Positions 49,210 to 57,266 of a stretch of DNA of 59,779 nucleotides are shown one piece after another. A program made the translations under genes and the position numbers. Each line of letters opens with the position of its first letter. The stretch's first letter is position 1. Origin of the DNA: Chromatiales bacterium (GTDB lineage Bacteria; Pseudomonadota; Gammaproteobacteria; Ectothiorhodospirales; Ectothiorhodospiraceae); contig JAQVJI010000004.1 of assembly GCA_028695255.1 (NCBI GenBank), positions 1 to 59,779 on the forward strand, read 5' to 3'. Under the pieces are notes generated by a model that saw only the letters and a list, made by a program, of their open reading frames with translations, made no database searches and was not told the DNA's origin.

Positions 49210-49238
49210 CAGGGCGAGACCGTCCCGGTCTCGCCCTG
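49210..49238. terminator. Inverted repeat between rsgA and the convergent metallopeptidase gene
   Basis: 13-bp perfect stem CAGGGCGAGACCG / CGGTCTCGCCCTG with a 3-base loop (49210-49238), filling the gap between two convergent genes. There is no T-run, so it is a probable but unproven bidirectional terminator. Confidence 0.6.
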
Positions 49239-49970
49239 TCACGCCCGCGGCGGACGCCACTCCACCCAGGCCGGCACGAAACGACCGGCCTCGCGCATCG
49301 CGCGGTCGAGGCGTTCGCTGTCGGGGGCGATGCGCTCCAACAGACGCCAGAAATGCGGCGAGTGGTTCAGATGCACGGTATGGGCGAGCTCGTGACGAAT
49401 CACGTAATCCACCAGTTCCGACGGCAGGAACAGCAGCTTGTAATTGAGGCTCAGGTCGCCGCGGCGCGAGCAACTGCCCCAGCGCGTGCGCTGACCGCGC
49501 ACACCGACGCGGCCGTAACGCAATCCCGCCTCGCCGGAGAGCAACTCTACGCGCGGCGGCAACACGGCCTTGGCCTCGTGCGTCAGCCAGCGACGCATCA
49601 GATCGAACACCGGCTCCGCCGCCTCCACGCGACCCTTCACCTGCACGACGCCGTCGTCGACCCGCAGACGCAGGGCGGCATCCGTCGTCCGGTAGATCAC
49701 CGGCAGTTCACGATCGACACAACGCAGATGCACCGATTCGGGCAACGGCGGCACCTCGACGGGCGGCAGATGCTCCATGCGCCGCAACTGTCGCAGCACC
49801 CATATGCGATGCTCGGACAACATCTCGTGCGCGAGCCGCTCGGCACCACGCACGCCGAACCGACGCGGCACGACCACCACCACGCCATCCGTCGGCGTGA
49901 CCGTGATGCGCGGATGCCGCGCACGAGTCGAGATGCGCACGCGGTGGGCCGGCAATGTCAGTCCATCCAT
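49239..49970 (-). CDS. YgjP-like (DUF45) zinc metallopeptidase-fold protein
   Basis: 243 residues from ATG at 49970 (MDGLTLPAHRVRIS). The metal site is seen as YVIRHELAHTVHLNHSPHFW: HExxH-type HELAH plus a downstream His. The GVRGQRTRWGSCSRRGDLSLNYKLLFLP segment is the SprT/YgjP family signature (RTRWGSCS). No signal peptide. The family is annotated as M48-like; its substrate is not known. Confidence 0.92.
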   Translation of the reverse strand: MDGLTLPAHRVRISTRARHPRITVTPTDGVVVVVPRRFGVRGAERLAHEMLSEHRIWVLRQLRRMEHLPPVEVPPLPESVHLRCVDRELPVIYRTTDAALRLRVDDGVVQVKGRVEAAEPVFDLMRRWLTHEAKAVLPPRVELLSGEAGLRYGRVGVRGQRTRWGSCSRRGDLSLNYKLLFLPSELVDYVIRHELAHTVHLNHSPHFWRLLERIAPDSERLDRAMREAGRFVPAWVEWRPPRA

Positions 49971-50028
49971 TGTTTCATTCCTGGAAGCCAGACCCTGGAA
50001 AACATAGTGAAGACGACGAAAGATGTTT

Positions 50029-50063
50029 GCCACGGAGGACACAGAGTTCACGGAGAAAACGCG
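50029..50063. repeat. CCACGGAGG..CACGGAG intergenic repeat
   Basis: GCCACGGAGGACACAGAG and TTCACGGAGAAAACGCG run from 50029 to 50063, in the gap upstream of the YgjP-like gene. The same order (CCACAGAGG..CACAGAGAAAA..ACGCG) occurs on the opposite strand inside the 14184-14330 element. It looks like a fragment of a dispersed element. Confidence 0.6.
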
Positions 50064-50173
50064 TATCGCGGTCGACTTCACAGTGCGGCAATGGCGTAGG
50101 TCACGCCGCGAAACTGCGTGACGGCCGTATAGGCACCGCACATCACATAGCGCACCCGCGCAAGGTATCTTTC

Positions 50174-50968
50174 TCAGCTCCGCGTCATCACCCAGCCGCG
50201 CCAGGCGTCGAACAGTGCCGCCGAACCAGCGGCGATCACCGAGCGCTTGTCGATGCCCGGCCGGAACACGGGCTCACCGTCGAGCGTGCAACTCGCGCCG
50301 CCCGCTTCATCCAGGATCAGCGTGCCGGCCGCGAAGTCCCACAGCCGTTCGCCGCCGTGCAACAACAACTGACCGCGCCCGGCGGCGAGCCAGCACCATT
50401 CCAACGCACAGGAACCGAAGTTGCGCTGCGAGGCGAAGGGCGTGCCGCGCGTCAGACGTTCGCGCAACGCGGTGGGCAGGCGCTTGAAATCGATCAGTGC
50501 CACCGATTGCGCGAGTTCGCTGGTTTCGCCCTCCGCATGCAGCGGCATGTCGCCGAGGCTCGCACCGCCACCGGCAACGGCGCTGAAGCACTCCTCGCGC
50601 ACCGGATCGACGATCACGCCAAGCGCAACGCGGCCCTCGACCAGCAGGGCCAGCGAGACGGCGAAGAAGGGTACGCCGGCCGCGAAGTTGGTGGTGCCGT
50701 CCAACGGATCGAGACACCACAGCGGCCGCGAGCCGTCGGCCAGCAGGGCGGTCTGCTCGTCGACGGTCATTTCCTCGCCGAGCAAGGGGATGTCCGGCCA
50801 GCGCACGGCCAGTTCACGGCGCAGGCGGTCCTGCATGGCGAGGTCCGCCTCGGTCACGAAACTGCCGTCCTGCTTGCGCGAACGCAGCACGTGACTGAAG
50901 CGCGGCAGCAGTTCTTCGCGCGCGGCCTCGCACACCATGACCTTCAGGACTTCGATATCGGGTAGCAT
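50174..50968 (-). CDS. Inositol monophosphatase family protein
   Basis: 264 residues from ATG at 50968 (a GTG-like alternative lies two codons earlier). Metal motifs: PLLGEEMT (Glu), LDPLDGTTNFAAG (DPxDGTxNF) and RLWDFAAGTLILDEAGG (WDxAA). The SuhB/IMPase fold removes phosphate from inositol phosphate, 3'-phosphoadenosine phosphate (CysQ-like) or related compounds. The specificity cannot be set from sequence. The gene is divergent from DUF3301/oxyR. Confidence 0.9.
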   Translation of the reverse strand: MLPDIEVLKVMVCEAAREELLPRFSHVLRSRKQDGSFVTEADLAMQDRLRRELAVRWPDIPLLGEEMTVDEQTALLADGSRPLWCLDPLDGTTNFAAGVPFFAVSLALLVEGRVALGVIVDPVREECFSAVAGGGASLGDMPLHAEGETSELAQSVALIDFKRLPTALRERLTRGTPFASQRNFGSCALEWCWLAAGRGQLLLHGGERLWDFAAGTLILDEAGGASCTLDGEPVFRPGIDKRSVIAAGSAALFDAWRGWVMTRS

Positions 50969-51048
50969 GGTCACGGATTTTAACGCATCATCCGCAACGT
51001 CCGCCGGTTGCTCCGGCGCATCACCGATGACGTCATCCTGCCGAACCC

Positions 51049-51375
51049 ATGAGTGCCTGGTATCTGCCCGTATTGATCGCCGGCGGCGTGCTGGCCTGGC
51101 TGTGGAACGACGGCCTGCGCACGCGCGAAACGGTATTGCGCGCCTGCCGCCGCGCCTGCGACGATCTGGGCGTGCAGATGCTCGACCAGACGGTGGCGTT
51201 GCGCCGGCTCGGCCTCGGACGCGATGCGCGCGGACGCCTGCACCTGCGGCGCGAATACGGCTTCGAATTCAGCCTCACCGGCGACGACCGGCGCAGCGGC
51301 AGCGCGATCTGCCTCGGCCCCTGGATCGAACGCCTGCAACTGGAGCACCCGGACGGCTCGGTATTCATTCAATGA
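51049..51375 (+). CDS. DUF3301 protein
   Basis: 108 residues with one N-terminal membrane helix (WYLPVLIAGGVLAWLW). The family core is CDDLGVQMLDQTVALRRLGLGRDARGRL and REYGFEFSLTGDDR. DUF3301 is a small, widespread gammaproteobacterial family of unknown function. It ends 10 bases before oxyR and may be its co-transcript. Confidence 0.88.
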   Translation: MSAWYLPVLIAGGVLAWLWNDGLRTRETVLRACRRACDDLGVQMLDQTVALRRLGLGRDARGRLHLRREYGFEFSLTGDDRRSGSAICLGPWIERLQLEHPDGSVFIQ

Positions 51376-51385
51376 CCCGAACACC

Positions 51386-52318
51386 ATGACCCTCACCGAA
51401 CTGCGCTACATCGTCGCCGTCGCCCGCGAACGCCACTTCGGGCGCGCGGCGGCGTCCTGCCACGTCAGTCAGCCCACGCTCAGCGTCGCCGTCAAGCGTC
51501 TGGAGGACGAACTCGGCGTCATGCTGTTCGAGCGCAACCGCAACGACGTCACGCCGACGCCGGCCGGCGAGCGCATCGTGCAGCAGGCGAGCCGCGTGCT
51601 GGAAGAGGCGGAGACGCTGCGGCAACTGGCGAAGAGCGGTCGCGATCAACTGGTCGGCCCGTTGCGCCTCGGCGCCATCTTCACCATCGCGCCCTATCTG
51701 CTTCCGCACCTGATCCCGGCGCTGCACGAAATCGCGCCCAAGATGCCGCTCACGATCGAGGAGAACTACACGGCGCGCCTGTCCGAACACCTGAAACAGG
51801 GCGACCTCGACGCCATCATCATCTCGCTGCCCTTCGACGAGCCCGGCGTCGTCACGCTGCCGCTCTACGACGAACCCTTCGTCGCGCTGCTGCCGTCCTC
51901 GCACCCGCTGGCCGAACAGGAAACGCTGTCGCTCGAACGTCTGGCCGACGACACGCTGCTGATGCTCGGCCCCGGCCACTGCTTCCGCGACCAGATCTTC
52001 AGCGTCTGCCCACGCTGCTCGCGCAGCATTCAAGCCGAAGGTCTGCAAGGCACCATCGAAGGTGGATCGCTCGAAACCATCCGCCACATGGTTGCATCGG
52101 GACTCGGCGTCACCGTCCTGCCCTGCACCGCAGCCGGTGCGGACCGTTATGCGCAACGTCTGGTCGCGGTACGGCGCTTCGAGCCGCCGATACCGACGCG
52201 CCGCGTCGCGCTCGCCTGGCGCACCAGCTTCCCGCGCCCGAAGGCGATCGAGGCGCTGCGTCAGGCCGTGCTCGGCTGCCAATTGACCTGCGTGGAAATG
52301 ATCCGGCCGGGTGGCTGA
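51386..52318 (+). CDS. oxyR: Hydrogen-peroxide-sensing regulator OxyR
   Basis: 310 residues from ATG at 51386. LysR-type winged helix (LTELRYIVAVARERHFGRAA .. SQPTLSVAVKRLE) and a periplasmic-type binding domain. The redox cysteines are in MLGPGHCFRDQIFSVCPRCS: Cys in GHCFRDQ matches E. coli Cys199 and a second Cys nine residues later matches Cys208. It would activate peroxide-defence genes on oxidation. tpx at 30.6-31.1 kb is a possible target. Confidence 0.95.
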   Translation: MTLTELRYIVAVARERHFGRAAASCHVSQPTLSVAVKRLEDELGVMLFERNRNDVTPTPAGERIVQQASRVLEEAETLRQLAKSGRDQLVGPLRLGAIFTIAPYLLPHLIPALHEIAPKMPLTIEENYTARLSEHLKQGDLDAIIISLPFDEPGVVTLPLYDEPFVALLPSSHPLAEQETLSLERLADDTLLMLGPGHCFRDQIFSVCPRCSRSIQAEGLQGTIEGGSLETIRHMVASGLGVTVLPCTAAGADRYAQRLVAVRRFEPPIPTRRVALAWRTSFPRPKAIEALRQAVLGCQLTCVEMIRPGG

Positions 52319-52347
52319 ACGCCCACCTTGCCGGTGTCCCGGCCCAA

Positions 52348-55278
52348 TCAGCGTAGCCGTATCGGATGAAACGAACTTTGCGGGCTCCCGGAACCCATGA
52401 TGACAGCCGGATCGCCACCACTGAACCAGTGGTACGGCCGAACGGCGCCGTCGATGTCCATGTACCCGAAAGATGTAAACAGCTCTCCGTGGACGTCAAC
52501 GGCATAGGACCCGATGGTCCACCACCCAGGACCAGCCAATGAGTGCGGGACGGCATCGGTATCGCTGCCGCTTCCATTGCTGGAAGTACCATCAAAGCAG
52601 GTGCCGATCTCATCCTCCCACGATCTTGGCATCCCGGCGGCATAGCTGCCATTACCAGTCCTGGTCGATCGATAGGCGTCGCGTGCCGCCCCTTCAAAAT
52701 GAACAACAGTGGCGCGAGCCTCTGTGCTCATATACTCCGCGGTACCATACTGGTGTGGCGGAACGCTTCGTGATTCACTCGTGGTATACAATTGATCGTC
52801 GTAAATCAACAGTCCATGACGCAGATCCATGAACAGTATCAGCACCCCATAATACAAGTCGTTCTTTTCTCCGGTGGACATTCCTCCGCCATTGTAATGA
52901 CTCGTTTCCATATTCTGGTATGTCGCCATAGGCCAGGAGCGGGAACCGATGCGCAGAACGTGCTGTAAGTTATTACGCAGACTTCGGTCCTGAGTGATCT
53001 CTCCGTGTTGCGAATCATCGTAAATTCCAGACAGTTCATATTCATAAATTCCTTCAACAAAGTACTCCGCCAGGACCTCCGTATCACCGACGTAATCGAC
53101 CGCGACAACATTGGATCCGGCGATATCCGTACGGGCATGGCTACTGACTGTATACGGACTGTCCTCGCAGACGTAATCCCAGCTCCAGGTGCGAGTCCTG
53201 GTGATTTCCGTATTCCCCAGATTCTCATAACTGAAATTCGTGCCGTTGACCCGCAGACGCAGGCGGGTCAACGATTGCTTGTCCGATAACAATCGCATGG
53301 TCTGCGCTTCGGTGCCGCTGCCGTTGAAGAACCACGGACGATCCGCCGGCAATGCATCGGGCTGGGCCGGCACCACACCGATCAACTCCCAGTCCGTTGC
53401 CGTGGGATCCTTTACCGCCGGACGGCGGTAGACGACGTCGTCGCTCCCGCTCGGGCAGATCACCAGCAACCATTCACGCCCGTCGGTTCCCTTCTGGATC
53501 GCAGCGCCGATCACGCCGCACGGCGCCACTGCGAACACCTCACCGGCTCGAAAGACGGAACGGCTTCGCGCCTCCGGCTTTCCCTTTTGACGAGGATGGT
53601 AGCGGCCCGGCGGGCCCATCCACGTCAACACGCGAGTCGCCACACCATTGACGTACGCCCCCTTCCAATCGACATTTCCGGCGGCCAGCGCGCCCGTCTC
53701 GGGATCGAGCACCCACTGGCCGTTCACGCGCGACAGCAATCGATCGCCTGTAATGCCATCCGCCGGTATGTCGTAGGGCCTGATGATGAAGCCAGACTTC
53801 GGCCGTTCCAGTACGACGGCCGCGACGCCGCCCTCGGCGCCAATGTCGCCCTGAAATGTCACGACGAACCGCGCATCCGTTCCAGTATCGACGTCCGCCG
53901 GCATCCTCGCGATCAGGGTCTGAATCGCACCATATGCCAGACCACCGCTTCCCGGCTCCTCCCCGGCGGTCAGCACCAGACGCTTGCGAAGCCCGCTGGC
54001 GCCGTCGTAGTGAATCTCGAACCGGCCATTGGCCATGCGTTCCTCGGCGACGGAATCGTTACGCACCTGAATCATCAGTTCCTGGCCGGTCAGCACCGAG
54101 TCCACCACCGCCAACTGCCCCCTAAAGAAGTGATCGATCAACGCCGCGCTGTAGGCCACGGCGCGCGGCATGAGAAACTCATGGGCCGCATCGAAGTTGA
54201 ATCGGTTCAGGGAGAACGAATGGAATGGAGGAATCCCGTGCTGTAGGTCCTGAGTGAATATGGAGTACGTGGCCGCCCTTTCATTTCTATTCTCATTTCC
54301 GACATATGTATCCGATACAGCAGAGGCCACGAACTGCATCCATCCGCGCAACCGCTGATCAGGGCCTAGAAGCCGTGGATCCTCGATACGTATTCTCTCA
54401 CCTGCTGCTGCCATCGGCGATGGATACTCAGGATTTGTCGTCAAGTATTCAGCACTACCTCTGAAGTTGGTGTCTTTGCTAACGAAGTTATAGTTCGTAA
54501 ACTCGGCCATACCACGCCGGTCATCCTCCCATAGCTTTCTTGCCTCGTCGAACACAGAAAGATCAAGCGCTCCATATCCATCAATCGGCAGGTCGCGCAA
54601 GACGTGCTCACGGTTCGTATAGTACTCATAGAGACTACTATCCTCCCATATGGGGCTCACATCCCTGGGAAGCCAGTCCGGGCGGCATGGCGTGACCAAA
54701 TGGGCATCATTTCTGACGTGCTCCGGCTGCGCCATGTCCTGCACGTGATGCATCACGTGCCCCAGGGTCTGGAACAGCAAACCGAATGCGCGATCCCGAA
54801 GATGCCGCTCCGGCAGCGTCATCGCCTCATGGAACCGATCCCGCGCATCCCGCAGCGAATAATCCTGTCCCGCCGCCTCCATCCGATCCTCCAGCGCCCA
54901 GTCCGGCGATCGTAGACCGAGCTCCCGACCCAGCACCGTCAGCGGGCGATCGTTCTGCGGATCGAAGAAGTGATTGACCGGTCGGCCGTCGAGACAGTTG
55001 AAGCCGTCTTCCCGAACGGCGCCCTGGCGCAGCCAGCCTTCTATCGAACCATCATTCTCGATGGGACGCCTTGCGTCGGCCCTGGATACATCGATCAACG
55101 TCTCCTGCGACAAGCCCAGCGTATGGAGGAAATCCTTATCAACCAGAATCGAACGATCATATGCCGCGCTGGTCAGTTCGGCGTGAGTACCCACTTCGTA
55201 TGCCAGTGCATACCCACTGATGAACAACTGACATAATATCGCCACGATACCAATCCATTTTTTGGTGTGTCCTGCCAT
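52348..55278 (-). CDS. Exported zinc-phospholipase-C-like protein, full-length copy
   Basis: 976 residues from ATG at 55278 with a GGGAGA site. A signal peptide ends near GYALA|YEV. The N-terminal part fits the zinc-dependent phospholipase C/P1-nuclease helical fold: THAEL (H32), REDG near 89-92, VNHFFDP (H103, D106), and GHVMHHVQDMAQPEHVRND (H174, H178, D181, H187). About residues 420-976 are beta-rich without recognised motifs. Codons 81-157 are nearly identical to the truncated copy upstream. The true substrate is unknown. It is the last gene of a duplicated cluster and starts two bases before the upstream gene ends on this strand. Confidence 0.82.
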   Translation of the reverse strand: MAGHTKKWIGIVAILCQLFISGYALAYEVGTHAELTSAAYDRSILVDKDFLHTLGLSQETLIDVSRADARRPIENDGSIEGWLRQGAVREDGFNCLDGRPVNHFFDPQNDRPLTVLGRELGLRSPDWALEDRMEAAGQDYSLRDARDRFHEAMTLPERHLRDRAFGLLFQTLGHVMHHVQDMAQPEHVRNDAHLVTPCRPDWLPRDVSPIWEDSSLYEYYTNREHVLRDLPIDGYGALDLSVFDEARKLWEDDRRGMAEFTNYNFVSKDTNFRGSAEYLTTNPEYPSPMAAAGERIRIEDPRLLGPDQRLRGWMQFVASAVSDTYVGNENRNERAATYSIFTQDLQHGIPPFHSFSLNRFNFDAAHEFLMPRAVAYSAALIDHFFRGQLAVVDSVLTGQELMIQVRNDSVAEERMANGRFEIHYDGASGLRKRLVLTAGEEPGSGGLAYGAIQTLIARMPADVDTGTDARFVVTFQGDIGAEGGVAAVVLERPKSGFIIRPYDIPADGITGDRLLSRVNGQWVLDPETGALAAGNVDWKGAYVNGVATRVLTWMGPPGRYHPRQKGKPEARSRSVFRAGEVFAVAPCGVIGAAIQKGTDGREWLLVICPSGSDDVVYRRPAVKDPTATDWELIGVVPAQPDALPADRPWFFNGSGTEAQTMRLLSDKQSLTRLRLRVNGTNFSYENLGNTEITRTRTWSWDYVCEDSPYTVSSHARTDIAGSNVVAVDYVGDTEVLAEYFVEGIYEYELSGIYDDSQHGEITQDRSLRNNLQHVLRIGSRSWPMATYQNMETSHYNGGGMSTGEKNDLYYGVLILFMDLRHGLLIYDDQLYTTSESRSVPPHQYGTAEYMSTEARATVVHFEGAARDAYRSTRTGNGSYAAGMPRSWEDEIGTCFDGTSSNGSGSDTDAVPHSLAGPGWWTIGSYAVDVHGELFTSFGYMDIDGAVRPYHWFSGGDPAVIMGSGSPQSSFHPIRLR
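54807..55038. repeat. Tandem-duplication block A, copy 2
   Basis: 232 bases inside the full-length phospholipase-like gene (codons 81-157), nearly identical to 55995-56226 at a constant offset of 1188 bases. Differences cluster near the outer end (CGCCTCATGGAA against CGCTTCGTAAAA). Right boundary at CAGCC; beyond it similarity falls sharply. Confidence 0.88.
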
Positions 55279-55279
55279 T

Positions 55280-55951
55280 TCATTCTCCCGACATGAGGCG
55301 ACGAACGATGTTGTCAAAGAACGACTTCTTTCTGTGCACATAGTCCGGAATACCATCCTCTTCCTTGAGTATCGCTTGCAGCAACACGGGGATCTGCTCC
55401 GCATAACTCCCTTCGAGATTGGGAATCGTCCTCCGCAATGACTTTATCCATTCTTCTGGTGTTCCATCAAACCGCGCCATCTCCACCGTCTTCCCGTCCC
55501 ACATTGACGGCAGATACATCGCCCCAGGACGGTTGTATCCACGACCGGTCGCCGTCATGTTGTCGAGAATCACCAGTTCGTATCCGCTCTTGAACAGAAT
55601 GATCAGCGGGTCCGACGACTCACGGATCCCGTATGTCGCCCAGCGCGGGCCCCAGCCCGGCACGCGGTAGTGTCCGTCCTCGCCGGTGACCACTTCGAAC
55701 ACCGCCAGCGCACCCGCCGGCGCCACCGACCATGCCCACGCCCGCTCCATGCCCCAATACGCCACCACAACCACGTCCGCCAGCGGTTCTCCAGACCGCG
55801 CATCGATCACCCAGCCCTCGGTCGATGGCGCCATCCTGAGGTTGGCGATGGCCGTGACGACGACGAGAATGACCACGCCCCAGCCCAGCCTGCGCAGGCG
55901 ACGACGCCACTTCGGTTCCTCCACCCGTTCGGGCCGGCCTTCGATCTTCAT
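55280..55951 (-). CDS. Membrane-anchored carboxypeptidase-regulatory-like protein, copy 2
   Basis: 223 residues. A basic N-terminus, one membrane helix (about 24-40, WGVVILVVVTAIANL), then an extracytoplasmic domain starting GWVIDARSGEPLADVVVVAYW, like the carboxypeptidase regulatory-like beta-sandwich, with TGEDGHYRVPGWG. Residues 1-165 are almost the same as in copy 1 (57145-56465). From 166 on the sequence differs strongly (PNLEGSYAEQIPVLLQAIL here). It precedes the full-length phospholipase-like gene by one base. Function unknown; the pairing suggests it works with that exported protein. Confidence 0.75.
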   Translation of the reverse strand: MKIEGRPERVEEPKWRRRLRRLGWGVVILVVVTAIANLRMAPSTEGWVIDARSGEPLADVVVVAYWGMERAWAWSVAPAGALAVFEVVTGEDGHYRVPGWGPRWATYGIRESSDPLIILFKSGYELVILDNMTATGRGYNRPGAMYLPSMWDGKTVEMARFDGTPEEWIKSLRRTIPNLEGSYAEQIPVLLQAILKEEDGIPDYVHRKKSFFDNIVRRLMSGE

Positions 55952-55957
55952 GCACTC
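55458..55957. repeat. Tandem-duplication block B, copy 2
   Basis: 500 bases, nearly identical to 56652-57151 at an offset of 1194 bases. It covers the first 165 codons of the membrane-anchored protein and six bases of leader. Visible differences are few, such as CCCAGCCTGCG here against CCCAGCCCGCG. Left of 55458 the two copies diverge. Confidence 0.88.
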
Positions 55958-56463
55958 GTCTCCAAACGAGCACGACGTACCGTTCCACCCAGATGCTCCG
56001 GCAGCGTCATCGCTTCGTAAAACCGATCCCGCGCATCCCGCAGCGAATAATCCTGTCCCGCCGCCTCCATCCGATCCTCCAGCGCCCAGTCCGGCGATCG
56101 TAGACCGAGCTCCCGACCCAGCACCGTCAGCGGGCGATCGTTCTGCGGATCGAAGAAGTGATTGACCGGTCGGCCGTCGAGACAGTTGAAGCCGTCTTCC
56201 CGAACGGCGCCCTGGCGCAGCCAGCCGTCAGGAGTGCCTCTGTTCTCGATCGGGCGACGGTTGTCCGCCCGGTCGCGATCGAACACATCTGCTGCGGACA
56301 TGCCCAGAGCATCCATGAAAGACGTGTCCACCAGTACTGAGCGCGTGTAGGCTTCGGTCGCCAACTTGGCGTGCGTCGCAAGCTCGTATGCGCCTGCACT
56401 CCCAGCCCACAACAGAGACCCCAGAAAACACGGCGTGAGGATCTTCCGAATTCGCGAACTCAT
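55948..56463 (-). pseudogene. Truncated phospholipase-C-like copy
   Basis: 171-residue frame from ATG at 56463 with a GGAGGGG ribosome site. A signal peptide ends near GSAGA|YEL. Its residues 80-156 match residues 81-157 of the 976-residue protein nearly exactly. After MTLPE it runs into 15 unrelated residues (HLGGTVRRARLETSA) and stops, overlapping the next start (ATGA). It has lost the HxxH metal motif and the beta-rich region, so it cannot be an active enzyme. An orphan N-terminal domain that is still made is possible. Confidence 0.8.
55995..56226. repeat. Tandem-duplication block A, copy 1
   Basis: 232 bases in the truncated phospholipase-like copy matching 54807-55038. The truncation point lies at its left edge, where GAGCATCTGGG replaces GAGCGGCATCTTCGGG of the full gene (minus-strand reading), which suggests the join of the duplication. 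Confidence 0.88.
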
Positions 56464-56464
56464 G

Positions 56465-57145
56465 TCATTTCCCCTCCAATAATTCACGAACCAACTCGAA
56501 GTCAAAGTAGGCTCTGGCGGGCCCAGTCCGGACAGACAGAGGAATATCCCGCTCCTCATCAATCAGGGTCCCAAGCAGTAAAGGGATTTGGGTTGAATGA
56601 TTCCCCTCCAAGGCAGGGATGATTCCCCATAGTGCCTTCAGTCGCTCCTCCGGTGTTCCATCAAACCGCGCCATCTCCACCGTCTTCCCGTCCCACATCG
56701 ACGGCAGATACATCGCCCCAGGACGGTTGTATCCACGACCGGTCGCCGTCATGTTGTCGAGAATCACCGGTTCGTATCCGCTCTTGAACAGAATGATCAG
56801 CGGGTCCGACGACTCACGGATCCCGTATGTCGCCCAGCGCGGGCCCCAGCCCGGCACGCGGTAGTGCCCGTCCTCGCCGGTGACCACTTCGAACACCGCC
56901 AGCGTACCTGCCGGCGCCACCGACCATGCCCACGCCCGCTCCATGCCCCAATACGCCACCACAACCACGTCCGCCAGCGGTTCTCCAGACCGCGCATCGA
57001 TCACCCAGCCCTCGGTCGATGGCGCCATCCTGAGGTTGGCGATGGCCGTGACGACGACGAGAATGACCACGCCCCAGCCCAGCCCGCGCAGGCGACGACG
57101 CCACTTCGGTTCCTCCACCCGTTCGGGCCGGCCTTCGATCTTCAT
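56465..57145 (-). CDS. Membrane-anchored carboxypeptidase-regulatory-like protein, copy 1
   Basis: 226 residues from ATG at 57145, chosen because copy 2 starts at the same MKIEGRPERVEEP; an ATG at 57223 would add 26 residues with no counterpart. Residues 1-165 repeat copy 2 with single changes (RRLRG for RRLRR, AGTLAV for AGALAV, YEPVIL for YELVIL). The C-terminal 60 residues differ (IPALEGNHSTQIPLLLGTL). It precedes the truncated phospholipase-like frame by one base. Function unknown. Confidence 0.75.
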   Translation of the reverse strand: MKIEGRPERVEEPKWRRRLRGLGWGVVILVVVTAIANLRMAPSTEGWVIDARSGEPLADVVVVAYWGMERAWAWSVAPAGTLAVFEVVTGEDGHYRVPGWGPRWATYGIRESSDPLIILFKSGYEPVILDNMTATGRGYNRPGAMYLPSMWDGKTVEMARFDGTPEERLKALWGIIPALEGNHSTQIPLLLGTLIDEERDIPLSVRTGPARAYFDFELVRELLEGK

Positions 57146-57151
57146 GCACTC
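56652..57151. repeat. Tandem-duplication block B, copy 1
   Basis: 500 bases matching 55458-55957. The outer end lies at GCACTC just before the start codon of the membrane-anchored gene; beyond that the leaders differ (CACCGCTGG here, GTCTCC in copy 2). Confidence 0.88.
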
Positions 57152-57266
57152 ACCGCTGGACACATGGCATGCGGTGCCCCACAGATCCGGAGCAGCATCA
57201 AACAAGCCCTCACCATTGATCACCGAACAACCGCTTGCTCACCACCTTCATATGAGGCGCCACGGA

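Noticed and set aside
57146-57223. Longer start for the first membrane-anchored protein
   Set aside because: The 26 extra residues have no counterpart in the second copy, whose conserved part begins exactly at MKIEGRPERV.
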